In this document: piece by piece, positions 1 through 12,800 of the stretch
Numbering within the stretch: position 1 is the stretch's first letter
Layout: every line of letters begins with the position of its first letter
Assembly (NCBI RefSeq): GCF_000972845.2
Contig: NC_040026.1
Coordinates: 884,476 to 948,475, forward strand
Source: Larimichthys crocea
Lineage: Eukaryota; Chordata; Actinopteri; Sciaenidae
Direction of reading: 5' to 3'
DNA length: 64,000 nucleotides
Program-made: the position numbers and the translations under genes
The notes under the pieces: model-generated
Databases searched by the model: none
Told to the model about the DNA's origin: nothing
What the model saw: the letters and a program-made list of their open reading frames with translations, nothing else

Positions 1-222
1 AGGCAATGGCTGCTTTGTGAGAGACAGTTAATGTGATCAGCTTCAACATGTGTAACAACTTTATGATTTATTTCATCAACCCTACTTGTATATATGTATA
101 TATTTTGCATAAATACTAGTGCTGTCAAAATTAGCGCGTTAATTTTGTCGATTAATTTTAAAGAATTAACGCGTTAAAAAAAATTAACGCAATTAACGCG
201 GTTTTTCTTACTTCCGGTGGCG

Positions 223-235
223 GCCGCCATTTTGG
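223..235 (+). promoter_or_regulatory. YY1-like motif in the hAT 5' region
   Basis: GCCGCCATTTTGG fits the YY1 core (reverse complement AAAATGGCGGC). It lies about 300 bp upstream of the BED-ORF start. Motif match only. Confidence 0.35.
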
Positions 236-416
236 ATGTGGCAAAGATGTGGCAAAGTAGAGCTTTGTTTCCCAGATATATTAGTGTGTGTGTGAATGAG
301 TGTATAAGAGGCATTAACTTAAGCCCTCACGGAGACTGCGCCCTGGCCGGTCGCCCACATTGCCCATAGCTAAAACCGGCCCTGCTTGTATTAGTTTACG
401 GGCAGATCTGCCACAT

Positions 417-430
417 CCAATATGGCGGAC
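417..430 (+). promoter_or_regulatory. second YY1-like motif in the hAT 5' region
   Basis: CCAATATGGCGGAC contains the ATGGCGG YY1 core in the opposite orientation to the motif at 223. Two such sites before the BED ORF look like a retained element promoter. Motif match only. Confidence 0.35.
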
Positions 431-528
431 TTGTTAACATATCGCAGCAACAGACCAACCTGCTCAGTGAGGCGTCTATGTATATGTCTATGATCTATCC
501 TAACTAAAGGAGAGTCTGTGGTGTAAAG

Positions 529-786
529 ATGGATAAGGACGGACTTTTAGGGGGAACATTTCATTTTAAAAAGTTGCCCGACGGCTCGTTGGACAAAAAC
601 AAGGCAATTTGCACAGTTTGCAAAGCCGAATTTAAATTCCACAGAAGTAACACGACTTTAACATATCACCTCAAAGCAAAACACCCAGTCTACACTACAG
701 GAGTGTGGCACTCGTCAGTATATTTCCTCATTCTGGTTTTTTTCTGTTTGCACTGTGCATATGTGCACCTTAAGCCAATAAAATGA
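529..786 (+). CDS. BED-type zinc-finger ORF inside the hAT element (transposase N-terminal remnant)
   Basis: An 85-codon ORF starts MDKDGLLGGTFHFKKLP and contains CTVCKAEFKFHRSN..LTYHLKAKHP. The ligand pattern is C28-X2-C31-X15-H47-X4-H52, the BED finger that hAT transposases use to bind their ends. The dimerisation/catalytic region is absent. After residue about 58 the sequence becomes hydrophobic and unrelated, as expected if the frame runs over a deletion junction. A polyadenylation signal AATAAA (777-782) almost abuts the stop codon. Whether it is transcribed is unknown. A BED-only protein could in principle compete for transposon ends (inference). Confidence 0.6.
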   Translation: MDKDGLLGGTFHFKKLPDGSLDKNKAICTVCKAEFKFHRSNTTLTYHLKAKHPVYTTGVWHSSVYFLILVFFCLHCAYVHLKPIK

Positions 787-991
787 ATGAATTTAAATAT
801 ACTTTCTCTGTGTTTATTCTACATTAATTTGATCATTTTACATAAATAAATATTCATTATAAGCTTCAGTCTCAGAAAAATGCATTTAATGTATTGATAT
901 ATTTATTGATAGATTAATCGCGATTAATTACAGAAATTTTTGCGATTAATTAGTTAATTTTTTTTAATCGATTGACAGCCCTAATAAATAC

Positions 992-1388
992 AGAACTTGT
1001 ATTGGTTTCATTTGTGTCCAGAATTACGACACATCAGAGCATCAACACCACGACTGCCAGCAGTGATAGAGCCCATGGGAATAACATGATGACAGCACAC
1101 AGTATTAATTGGTTGCAGATGTCACACCATACAATAAGTTCTTCAACAAGGCAACACTCCAGCTGTTTATTAAAGGACAGATGTGGTGTATTTTACTTTC
1201 TCTTTTCCCTGTTGGATGAATAAAAGGCTTAAACTGAGTCAATATTATTTCAATTTCCGTTGAGGCCCATTAAGATCTACACATTCGGTGTCTATAGCAG
1301 CACAAGACATTCTAACCAGCCCTGGTTGAATATAAAAACAAGAATGAATAATTAACACAGTGTTCAAGCCGAGGAAGTGGAATATTAC
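992..1388. other. jmjd1c: jmjd1c intron, plain sequence
   Basis: Intronic DNA between the hAT element and exon 19. No repeat, RNA gene or conserved motif recognised. Confidence 0.5.
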
Positions 1389-1513
1389 CTGTGAGACTCC
1401 GTTGGTGGCTGGCAGTTTGTTGAGGAGGTTCTGTTTGTTGGTGCAGGGACAGTGAGATTTGATGTTGTGTTTTTCTCTCAGAGAGTGCATGGAAGCCACC
1501 AACTCTGTCAGCA
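1389..1513 (-). CDS. jmjd1c: jmjd1c coding exon 19 (125 nt, phase 1-0), last exon in the window
   Basis: The exon starts after TTTTAG and encodes [20 protein letters not shown], then [22 protein letters not shown]. This matches VLTDLLDAMHTLREKYGIKSHCHCTNKQN..... .NGVSQ of human JMJD1C. Donor ACAG|GTAATA. The remaining exons, including the JmjC dioxygenase domain, lie left of the window. Confidence 0.96.
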
Positions 1514-3339
1514 CTAAAACATCAAGATTAGGCAGAAGTGAAACATTTCACTATTAAATGGAACATGATCTAATCAGTTACACACGTATTCAAGAAAGTC
1601 AGACATGGTGTAAAGAGACAGATGGAGAGACTGGAGTGTGTACTATACCTGTGCCGGGTATGATCTGTGTTGGCATCAGGTGCTTGTGATCGTGGGGTTG
1701 GCCTTTCACACACTTCAGCCAGCCGTACAGTTCTTTATCTGATCACAGACAGAGACATACGTCAGCTTCTGTAATAACACTTCACTTCCACACCGACCTA
1801 TCCTCTCACTTCAATTCATATCAGTGGTTCTTAGACCTTAACCTTCACTAAAAGCTGATTTAACTGACTCACAGAGGAGGCCTGCATACACACCCAGTTT
1901 GTTTACATGCACATAAGACACAGCAGGGGCTAGCACAGGCCAACAAACAAAAAATAAAGTACAAAAACTTTGTTCTAAAGAAGAAAGTACAACTTGACAT
2001 TTTAGCTGCTCTGTATGACTTTTAATGTGGGTGCTAGTCACTTCACTAGCTTGAGACTCAAGCTACTTCTGTGAGTGCATGCATGAATCCCTGTGCAGCC
2101 TGCTTGTGTGGCTTCCTAACTGTTAAAACATACACACAACTGACCTTTGGAGCTCCTTCTCTCCTTGGCCTTGTAGCAGTCCAAGCAGACAACAAAGCCA
2201 CATTTCTGACAGACCCAGTGGATGTTAAAGAGTGTCGCCTCGCAGGCATCACACATCTCCCTCACCCCCCTCACTGCTCGCTTCCAAGCCAGCTTAGCTG
2301 AAATGTACAAAAAAATGGCTTCAATATAAAAACAGTTTATTTTATCAAAATATGAGCCATTAAAAAAAAACAAAAAACTCTTTACCATCCTTCTTGATCC
2401 AGGTGGCAGCAGTACTCTCAGTCACAACCATCTGACAGAACTTGTCTCCTATGAAGCTGAGGATGTACTTGGCTGTGGTTTGGTCCAGGTGGCTCTCCTC
2501 CAACCCCCCAGGGATCCACAGGGACAGGGCTTCATCATCAAACTGGTCTGGAGTGGAGAAGCCATCCATCCGGATGACTCCATTTTTACTGTAGGAAAGC
2601 CTGGATGGAAAGGATAAATAATGATATCATCTTTCATGACCACTGTGGTCAGCCAAACAAACATATGAACCTGAACTCATACAGCATGTTTGCATGCTGT
2701 TTAATGTGCAGTTGGAGTAAGGTCACATTGCTGCTAAATTAGAAAAGCTTTTTCTGCCAAACATCAGCTCACAACGAGAACACCTATGGCTACTTTAGCT
2801 TCACAATGTAAAGAAGAAAAGGAAGCATATCCTGCTGTCAGAACGGGAGCCATACACACACAGTGACATAGATTATTATGTCGTAACTGACAAAAAAATC
2901 AGACTGAATTATAAATACCAAAATAATGCTTAGTATTTATTTTGGATTCTTGGTGGGGAGATATGAGCGCTGCAGCACACACATTCAAAACATTTTGGAC
3001 ATTGTGCTGCCTCTGTATCCTGATCTGTAGATTTCTAATTACAGCGTGGTGAACTGTGAGCAGGTTATATGACTCAGTAAAGAAGAGGATAGTTTCCTAC
3101 ATGAGTCATCTCTCTGTAAAACCACCATTGTATTTGTGTCCTTCAACACCCCAGTCAGTTCAGGTGAATGTTCCTTAAATCCCAGCCTACCTCAGACAGC
3201 GTGGAGATGAGATAGGGTGAGAGAGGGAGAGAGAGCCAGAGAGCAAGAATCAGAGAAGGAGGGGGGCAGAGAGACTGCAGCAGAAGCAGCTCTGCGGTTA
3301 GGAGAAAATCCTCTTCAGATATACCCTGTCAGACCCCAA

Positions 3340-3378
<39 letters not shown>

Positions 3379-6300
3379 TGCACTTTTTCCCAATGTGCAT
3401 TCACATTAAACGTGTGTAATAATCTACTGTGTGTTGTAGCCACATGAAACAAGCAGTTTTTCTGTCCTGACATGCAGCTCCAAGGCTTCCACTCTTTACA
3501 GGAAAGAGTAGTGAAGGTAAATGTATGACAGAGCATCATCAGAGATTGTTAGTCATTAAAGGGCAAGAAGGGAACATGAAACATGAGAGAAAGGAAAGTG
3601 GTGAGACTTTTACCGTCTGAAATAGTAGAAGCGGCAGAAGACGGGGGAGTGTGCCGGCTCCTCGCCCTTCTTGCTGCGGACCACCCTGCACTCCCGACAC
3701 TTCTGCAGGTTGGGTCCTATTTCTGAACACGAGTCATCCTGCAGGAAAGATTCTCCCGTCTGCTTCAGCTTCTTCACCTTTCTCCAGTCCTTGAGGACGG
3801 AACGGGGGATGCCATCTGAGAACAGGGCACATTATAAGGTCATTAACAGCACCTACATTTCATCATGAGGTCAATAAAGAGTTAAGTTTGTTGTCAAAGA
3901 CATTAATACATCATCACAACATAGACAGGAAAAACATCACAGGAGGGAAGATGAGCAACATGAACAACGATTGCATAAACACTCGCTTATATGTACAGTA
4001 ACAGTTCCATGTTGCACATGACAGGAACATTTTTCCTTCTCATTACTGGGGGCAGATGATGAAGTATTCAGGAGCAATCTACTTGTTCTATTTTAGGTTC
4101 CTTTAAAATCCAGAAATTCCTCATTACAGAACTCATCCTTCTAAGAACACTTAAAGTAAGCCAGCTTAGACTGGAAGACGACATGTCATGACGTGCTGTG
4201 TGGTGAGTACTACATGTATAATGGTTGATAAGATGGTCTTTTAATCCAGATCATTTTCAGTCAAAGGAATTTCATAAGCTGTGAATTTGGTTTACTGAAC
4301 CCTCCATGATAAAACTAACCACACTCCAACAGTTTCATCTGAACCCCTCTCGTCTTTGGTGCTCTGTTGCAGTGAAGCTTAATTGTCAAAATGTGAGCAG
4401 TAGCCCCTTTGTTGTTCGTTAACAGGACATCTTTAATAAATAAAATGTTTTTTTTCTGTGCTTCTGTGTTGATTTGTTCTGTACACGTGACATCCATTGC
4501 ACGTCTGTCCGTCCTGGGAGAGGGATCCCTCCTCTGTGGCTCTTTCTGAGGTTTCTTCCACCTTTTTTCCCTGTTAAAAGGTTTTTGTGGGCAAGTTTTT
4601 CCTCACTCGAACCGAGGGTCTAAGGACAGAGGGTGTCACTCCCTGTACAGATTGTAAAGCCCTCTGAGCCCTCACTCAAATGTACTTTGTGACAAATAAA
4701 ATTGATTTGATTTGATTTGCTTCACAAACACTAGATTGCTGAATGTGGATTAAGCAACAGATGCACTGTCAGATGCACTACATTATCTTCTGTTTGATAA
4801 AAACTACAGTGACTAGCTGTTTTAGGAAATGACTGAGCCTCTTGTAAAAATGAAATATTTATAAGGTGTTTGAATAGATTTATATCTTCAGAAAAAACCA
4901 ATAGGCTTGGAGCTGAGTCTGAGGAGGGAAGAGGACGACTAAAAAAAGTACAGAACTCTGCCAGTCATTCTTTAATCCTGCTGCGTGCTAAACTATTTCA
5001 ATAGATTGTCACTTCTACAGTAAAAAGACTTACTGCTGCTGGCCAGTTTGAGTTTTGTCTTCTCTCGGGCAGATCTGAAGATACCATTAGGCTTCATGTC
5101 ATCTTCGTCCTTTTCATTGTCTCCTTTCTTCTTGGCCATGTCATTCTGTTTCTTCTTGTAGGTTGGTTTCGGCTGACGTTTGGCTCGGCCCTCCATTTTG
5201 CTCTCGCTGGCATCAGAGTCATCTCCCCCGCTTTCTGAACCAGAATCGTACGGCCGTTTGTTCCCTCGCCTTGATAAAGGAGCTGCTTTCCTCTCCTCCC
5301 CTCCTCCCGCTGCTGCTCCTCCCACCTTCTCCTCCAGCTGCTTCTCTCTCTCCACTTTGCTCAGACTGTCTTTGCTCATCTCCACCTCGCTGGAGGTGGA
5401 GGCACTCAGGTTGACTGTACACGGTTTGATCATGTCTGACATGGCTGTGGTGTTACTTGTGCTGGTGGTGGTGCTGGGCAGTTTCTCTGGTTTAGCACTG
5501 GTGGAGCTTGTAGTCGCAGTTGTGTTCCTGTCCTCCTCTGAGTGCCGAGTTAACCAGGCTTTCTTCAGCTTGTGGTAGTTACTGGGCGGCCCGCTGCTTG
5601 TTGAAGCTGACCCAGAGGTATGGCCATTAGGCAGGGGACTGGACTTGCCTGGTGTTGTGCTGCCGCTTGCCGAGCTGCTACTGCTGTCGACAGAGGATGA
5701 CAAGGCTTGGCTGGAGGAGGGTGGAGGGGGCGAGCTGTGAATAGGAGTTTTGTTAACTGAATCCACAGTTAGGGAGGAGTTTCCAGTTGTGATAGATGCA
5801 GGAGCTGTGGAGGAGTTGCTCCTGGATTGGGCTGCGGCCAAGGCAGCTTTGTGCTTCTTAAGGTGGACAAAGGAGGAGGAGTAAGGCTGACTGGAGCCAG
5901 AAATGGAACTAGGTGTTGGGGTGAGGCTTGGACTAGGCTGGAGTGGCCCTGCTGGACTAGAGGGAGGCAGAGACCCTCCTGGAGATGTGGTGCGTGAGCC
6001 TAACCCCTCCTGGTGCTCTCCTGTGCCTGAGTGGCTCATCACCCAGGTTTTATGGGCTGAAATATCTCCCCGTGCTGAGACTGAGTAGCCCAGCTCAGGG
6101 ATAGATGTCACACTTTTAATCTGTGTGCCAGTTGAAACGACAGTCCTGCACACAGAGTTAATTGTACTGGGTCCCATAGTTCCCTGCATGCCACGCATAG
6201 TCTTTTTATACTGGACACACATGTCATCCAGGTTGGAGTTGGGTTGGATAATCCTGCCAGCTCCAGGTTCTCTCACACTCTCTCCTAGTCTAGGACATTC

Positions 6301-6842
6301 CCCCTGAATCTTGGATGGGTAGAACCTCCCCTGAGGGAACTCCTTATGGATCATAGCACCAGGTTTGTTAACACCAACAGGACTGTCGTACTTAATAGAT
6401 GTCGATGGACGCACGATGACTGATGCCATTGCGGCATGGGGCTTGCCTCTTGACACTGCTTTATCTCGTGAGAACGCGCCTACTCTTTCCTGAATCAAAT
6501 CTCCACCTCTCCACCCGTCTGCAGACGAAGTCATAATCTCCCCACTGATGGCTGAGGCCACAGATGTGACAACGGCAGTGTTTCCATGACCTTTGACGTC
6601 CCTGAGTTCCGGCAGCAGCGTGGGGGGCTTCTGCTGCTCCGCTAATGTCTTGTTACCAGCTGCTGCTAAGCTAACTGGTTGGATGGGTGTGAGTGTTGGT
6701 GGAGACAGACGTCCACCATAACCAGCTCTCTCCCTCTCTCGCTCTCTTTCCTTCTCCCGCTCTGCAGCCTCTTTGCGTTCCAGCGCGTGCTGTGTGGGTG
6801 GATGGAAGACAGGCGCTCGGTGGAGAGATGGCATTGCCCTGA

Positions 6843-6873
<31 letters not shown>

Positions 6874-9800
6874 TTGGTGGTGGTGATGGTGATGGTGGTG
6901 GTTAGGGGCTGAGGAGAAAGAGGACAATGTAGAGGAGGAGGAGGGAGAGATGGCAGGGCTGCGGCGTTCTATTCTGTCTATACCTGGATGGTGCTGATGT
7001 TGCTGTTGGACTAGTGTCACCTGTTGGCTGAGCTGCTCAGTTATTTTCCCTGCTAATCCCTCTCCCCCCTCTGGCTGGTGCTTTATGAGGGGAGGGGGCT
7101 TAGAGAGGGAGGCTTTGGAGCTGTAGCTGCCCAGGGAAAGAGCTCCCTGGCTTGGCACAGCAGCCCCGACACTGGCCACAACCCCTGGAGCTCCAGCGGA
7201 CACTTTCTCATAGTAAGAGCTGAGCTCCTTGGAGGGGTAAAGTCTTGGAGGCTCGTTCACCACACTGTTGGACAGTGTGGTGAAGTAGTTGCTTTTTTCT
7301 GACTGGATGACGTGGGGATGGCCATGACTGGGCTTGGGGCTCGGGGAGGCGAGAGCTGGTATCCTGACAGGAAAGGCTGGATCTCTGCATCTCTCTCTGT
7401 CCCTGTCCATCCCGGGGTCACTGGAGCGCTGGATCTTAGCGGTGAAGGGAGCAACCTCGATGCTCTCTTTGAGGATTTGCCGATTCTCCTCTTTGTATTT
7501 ACTGCTTCGATCTGCTGCCTGAACTCCATCCTGGGAAAGAAAATGCAAACTCTTAAGGACTGACATTCTCATTTAGAGACAGACGTGAGTGAGTGGTGTC
7601 CACCTCCCTCACAAAAGAAAGAAGTCTGATCAGAGGTCATTTGGTAATATATGAGCCACTGTACCTGTGTATTAGCCAGGCGAGCCTTGCTGTGGGGGTC
7701 TAGGAAGAGGCGGTGTAGGTGGACGTCTTTCCCTGTGGGGGTTCGACTCCTGTCTGATGGCTCCTGTTTCAGCTGGCCCAGGGTCAACTTCCTTATTGGG
7801 TCCACAAAGCCTTTCTTATCCACATCTCTGCACGCAGACAAGTCAAACATTTAAGTCATTACATTTGACACGAATTATGATAAGATAATCGTTACTGATT
7901 ACATTTCTTACCACCTATTTCATCTACCTAACTAGGAAATGGCAGCTAATTTAATTGTTTATTAGTTCAAGTTATTCAAGCTTGTTTAGTTTTTTCTCCT
8001 GGTGTGCTGAAAACATGATGATGTTGAGTGATGTGTGATGCTTCCTCTGTGATGCTGTGTATTTGTGTGGATGGGTATTCTAAATAATGGCTGGTGGTTA
8101 TACGAGGAATAGCACAGACTGCTGAATGAATGAACAGCATTCCATGTGAGCGGCTTTAATACTGGATTAGTGCCACTTTGTCTGACTGACTTGGCATTGC
8201 CTGTCTGCGTCTCAGGGCTAACTTAACTCTCATGCTACTCTGTGTAGGTTCCCTAAACACATGCAGCTCTACAAAGGAGAAGACATGCTGTTCAAATGTA
8301 CAAAGCAAATATTCTGCTGCCCATATTCCTTTCAGCCAGGCAGCAAAATGTTTTCTTTTAAGTGCCTTAAAAACAAGGAATGCATTGTGTTAACTCCAGG
8401 ATTTTTCAGAGACTCTCCCTAGCTTCTAATCTATCGAGGAAAACATCAACTGAATGTGTGAAATTATTTGGAAAATATTTGTTAAACTGTCCCTTTATGA
8501 ACTTGATCCTTCCATCTCCCACATACTTTCTGTCTGGAGTTTGATTCATTCTATTTCAAGACAATCCAGCTCAGCAAACCACTGGACCAAAGAAAGATTT
8601 TTAGTTTGAGAGATTTGACAGGTGTCATGTTGAACAGATCATTAAAATTCAAGGTTGCTAGTCTTGACCTATTGGAATTTGAATATCCTGCCATCAAACT
8701 GTGAAATAAAACACACAGTTGGCCTACTGGTTGTGTTTGGTTGGAGGACATTCTTAGTTGAAGCCAATCCAGCATCTCAGAGAATTTCACACGATCCTGA
8801 TCTCTCTACTCACTCTTTATGGATGTCAACGCTGGCCTTTGAAAGTGGAGGGCTTGCGTGTGTGTTGATCTTGACAGATGGGCGGTGGGCGTCAGCGCTG
8901 GCTGGCCGAACGGGAACATGGCTCAGCAAACCCAGACTGTCACCAGCACTACCAGCAGCCTGGTGCAGCCACGGACTGGCTGTGTTCTGCACACGCAACA
9001 CACACACAGATACAACATCATTAAGATTGTAAGACACGCACGTCAAACACAGACCAGGTCACTCCAGATAAAAAAAGTGTTTATTAATGCTGACTACAAT
9101 TAACACATTATACAGCAGAAACTCAATGTGACAACTTGGCACATTAGCTGATCAGGGATCAGCCTTTCTCATCTCTCTCTGCTGTCACGATACAAAAACT
9201 AAATCTGAATGCCACAAAAACAAGCCCTGAATCTGAATTGGTCTCAGGGGTTATTTTCCTCAATCCTCCTTTACTTCTCCATTCTGCCTGCCAAAATCGA
9301 CTTTCTCCATCCATCCTTGACTATTCACCTTGTTCCAAGACAAACAGGAAGCCAACTATGTGCACATGTGCACGGACAATTCTTTCAAAGCGCACACAAA
9401 TAACACCCACCCTCCTGAGAGAAGCCTCAGAGTTCACTGTGACAGGATTTTCAGGGTGGACCCACTTAGCTGTGGGGGGCAGGTTGAGCCCTGGGGGGAA
9501 AGAGGTTGGTGTTCCATTGGGGTACTGCCAAAGGATGGGGTAAAGGCCCAGCCCTGCTGCCCCACCGTGAGCCTGGGCTAGTAGAGAGGGTGGAGGGTGG
9601 CTCTGACCCTGAAAAACAAAGACACATTTTAAGTTGATTGTTGATCTTCAGCTGGTCATTCACTTTCATCCTGTCCCAATGTAACCCCACCACAACCCCC
9701 AGAGCTGGATTTTTTCAAATGCAGCTTTAAATGGAGTCAGACCTGTAGGAACTGCTGCTGGTGTGTCGCTGCTGGGTGAGGCATGGCGAGGTGGCCCAAC

Positions 9801-12800
9801 CCGCCGGGGGAGTCGAGCCGAGGGTGTCCCCCAAGGAGAGATGCTGCGGGTGGAGGCATGGCTGGGAGCACGCCAGGGGGTAAAAGGTGAGGGTGAGGTA
9901 GGGCAGATGAGTGAGGAGGGGCGAGGAGGTGAGAGGCGGCGTGGGGGTGGGATGCAGGTGTGAGGCAGGGGGAGTGAGGGGAGGGGGAGTGGAGGGTGTG
10001 GAGGTGGGGATGGAGATAGGCTGCCACGTGGTTAGAGGAGACAGTGGCAGAGGCGGAGTTCTCCGCGTCTGAGCGGACCAGTGCTGGGTCCCTGTAAACA
10101 GTGAAGGTCTCGTTCTTATCGATGATCAGAGGGCTCTTGGTGATGCTGCTGCTGCTGCTTGTACTGACACCACCCGACTCCGACCGCGCAGGCACCGGCT
10201 TGAAACCAGATCGCAGAGGTTCTGCTATTTCTACTTTAGTGGACGAACGGGCTGTTGGAGGTGGGGACGTATCAGAGTACCTCGGTATTTTATGTTTAGA
10301 GACCTCTGGAGAGGTGTTGGGTTTCGGTTTGGAGATGTCCAGCAGGCCCGGGTGGGGCTTGGCCTTGAGGAGTTCAGCTGAATTTGTGTTGGGGTAAGGA
10401 TGGCATTGAGAGTTGTTGGGGTGCTGGAATTTCTGTTTCAGGGAGTCGAGCTGAGCTGGACTGGGGTTTGTGTTTGGACTCATTTTGGACTTGGCTAAGT
10501 CAGGAGGGAGGACTGTGTTCATCTTGTGGGGGGGTGGTTGTTGTTGGGGGTGTTTTCTCGTCTCCTCAGACAGAGACGGGCTCTTAATGCCGGGGTGGAT
10601 TGATGTGTAGTGTTGCTGTTGTGTGTGCTGCTGCTGCTGTTGCTGCTGTTGATGATGATGGTGATGATGATGGTGATGATGATGAAGAATATGGGGGGAT
10701 GAAAGGACAGTTTTCTCCTTCTCCACCAGCACCACGTTTTCAGCCATCGATGTGACAGGCCTGGAAAAAAGTTATATATTTACTTATATACAGATACAAT
10801 GATCTATTTTTATAAATAAAGAACGTTTGTATGATTTATGAGAGATAATGAATAAATAAACAAAATAACATGTATTGCAGAAAACCACGATCCTGAAAGT
10901 AAACTTTATTTTTGTAGCCCATACAGCATGTAACTCTCTGTCCTTAGACCTTCAATAACTTGACCCCAGGTCCCATCTTTCAGGACCTTAATGTAATTTA
11001 TTGACTCGTCTCTTCAAGTGATCTTTTATTTTTTATTTGATCAGTTTCACTTTTTATTCAATCACTTTTTAAAGGCCTTTTGGTGCTTTTGATGATTCTG
11101 CTGCTACCTTCTAACACAGACGCAAGTAGTGGGGTTCTCAGTGTGTAAAATGCTCCTTAAATGTCATGTAATAAAGAAACAAACCTGAGGATTTAGTGCA
11201 ATTCATCACTAAAAGTTCAAATAAGCCAGCTATAGTTCAGAAATCAGGTCGAGGTCAGGGGAGAAATCTGATTACTGACCCGCTGCATGTACATGTGGAT
11301 TTACAGTAAGCAGCTCTGTGATGTAACCTGATCTCTGTGAGTAAATGTGTTACAGAAATCAAATGTGGATTAAATCTTTTGAGGACCAGATGGTCTTAGT
11401 CATAAAAAAAGTGACATGAGTTGTAACATTCACAAACTGGACTGCTGTTCTTACCTGATGACCTCAGAGGGAGCAAACTCTATCTTGTTGCCTAAGCTCC
11501 TGGAGGCTGTCATGCCACCTCCCATAAAGCCCTGCTGCTGCTGCTGCTGCATGGGAGGTTCAATATCAGTCCTGCGGCCTCCTTCTGATGGGGAAGGAGA
11601 TGGAGGGACAGGAGGCGAGGAGACTGGAGAGGGGTTGAGGGGAAGGTAAGGTGAGAGGGACGTGGACTCGGCCTTCTGGGAGGCGAGCAGTGCCGACACC
11701 GCTTCGGAGCTCTCCTGGTGCACCGTCGCCTGGGCGTCATCCGTGATGTCGATGACACTGCTGCCATGGATGTGGGACAACGACGGCGTCTGGGATCGAG
11801 ATGACACTAGAAAAGACATCAAACTATAAGGATACCACACTTCCTGATGGCCACAGATATGGCTGATTCATACGGCAGTTGACTGTACCTTTCACGTTGT
11901 TCTTGCTGCTCTCCAAAATGCTGCCCTGGACGGTGTCCGACGTCAGAGGTGTCTGTTGCCGTGGAGGCTGGGTGATCTGTGTTACTGCAACCAATTCCTC
12001 CTCCTCCTTCGTTATCATTTTGCCCGCTTCCTTAACCACACCCTTCTCACTGTCCTCCGTTGCTTGAAGCTCCACCCACGGGGAAAGGCGACCAATGAGA
12101 GACGAAGAATCGTTCATTTTGGAGCCCTGCAACAACGGCTTCTCATCTTCCTCCTTTTTGGAAACGCTGCTCGGTTTCACATCACTGCTGCGAGTCTTTA
12201 GCTCATTTTCAGAGTTAGGCTCCGACGAGGAGGAAGAGGAGGAAGAGGATGACGATGATGATGAGGAAGAAGAAGAGGAGCATGAGGAGTGGGCGGTCCT
12301 CTTGTGTGGGTTTTCTGAGTCGCTGCTCTCTGACAGATCTGAAGTCATGTCGGTTTTCAGCCTCTTTAGACCTGCCTTCTTCTCATCTTCCTCGCCCTTC
12401 CTGCGTTTGTTCACCGCCTGCTTAGACTTTGACTTGCAGTCTAGACAAATGAAAAAAACAAAGAAAGTATGCATTTCTGGACACTCAAACACAGGTCCAC
12501 CTTCACTTTCACTGGTCAATATGTTGATGATCTCACCTTGTTAAAGTTTAAGATATAAATTGTAAATTGTAAATCTGTATTTCAGAGGACAAGGAAACAC
12601 TACACTTGAGTGGACTGTGTGTTTTTGTTGTTGTGTTGTTTATAAATGGCTTTGTGATAAAGAAGTACTCATTTCAATCACTTGGGGAACAATATGAATT
12701 GCAGAATGTTGCTGCAGAATGTCGCGTATGTGTTGTAAGTGTGAATCTTTTGTTTGGTGGTGACCGTCCTCACCTCTCCCTGCGGGCTCTTCCCTCCTGT

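Larger units (their letters stand above)
117..983 (+). mobile_element. internally deleted hAT-superfamily DNA transposon
   Basis: A perfect 8-bp direct repeat, ATAAATAC, flanks the element at 109-116 and 984-991, the size typical of hAT. The ends are inverted: TAGTGCTGTCAA on the left, and TAGGGCTGTCAA when the right end is reverse-complemented (11/12). Subterminal DNA is rich in ATTAACGCG/TTAATCG motifs at both sides. At 867 bp it is far too short for a full transposase (usually about 600 residues), but it keeps a BED-finger ORF. It lies in the jmjd1c intron just 3' of exon 19. Confidence 0.9.

Noticed and set aside
5163..5578. Plus-strand frames of 83 and 132 codons
   Set aside because: They are antisense shadows of jmjd1c exon 14, created by its Ser/Pro/Glu-rich codon bias.
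12095..12544. 149-codon plus-strand frame with acidic run
   Set aside because: Antisense to jmjd1c exon 8; the Glu/Asp run is the complement of the polyserine tract.
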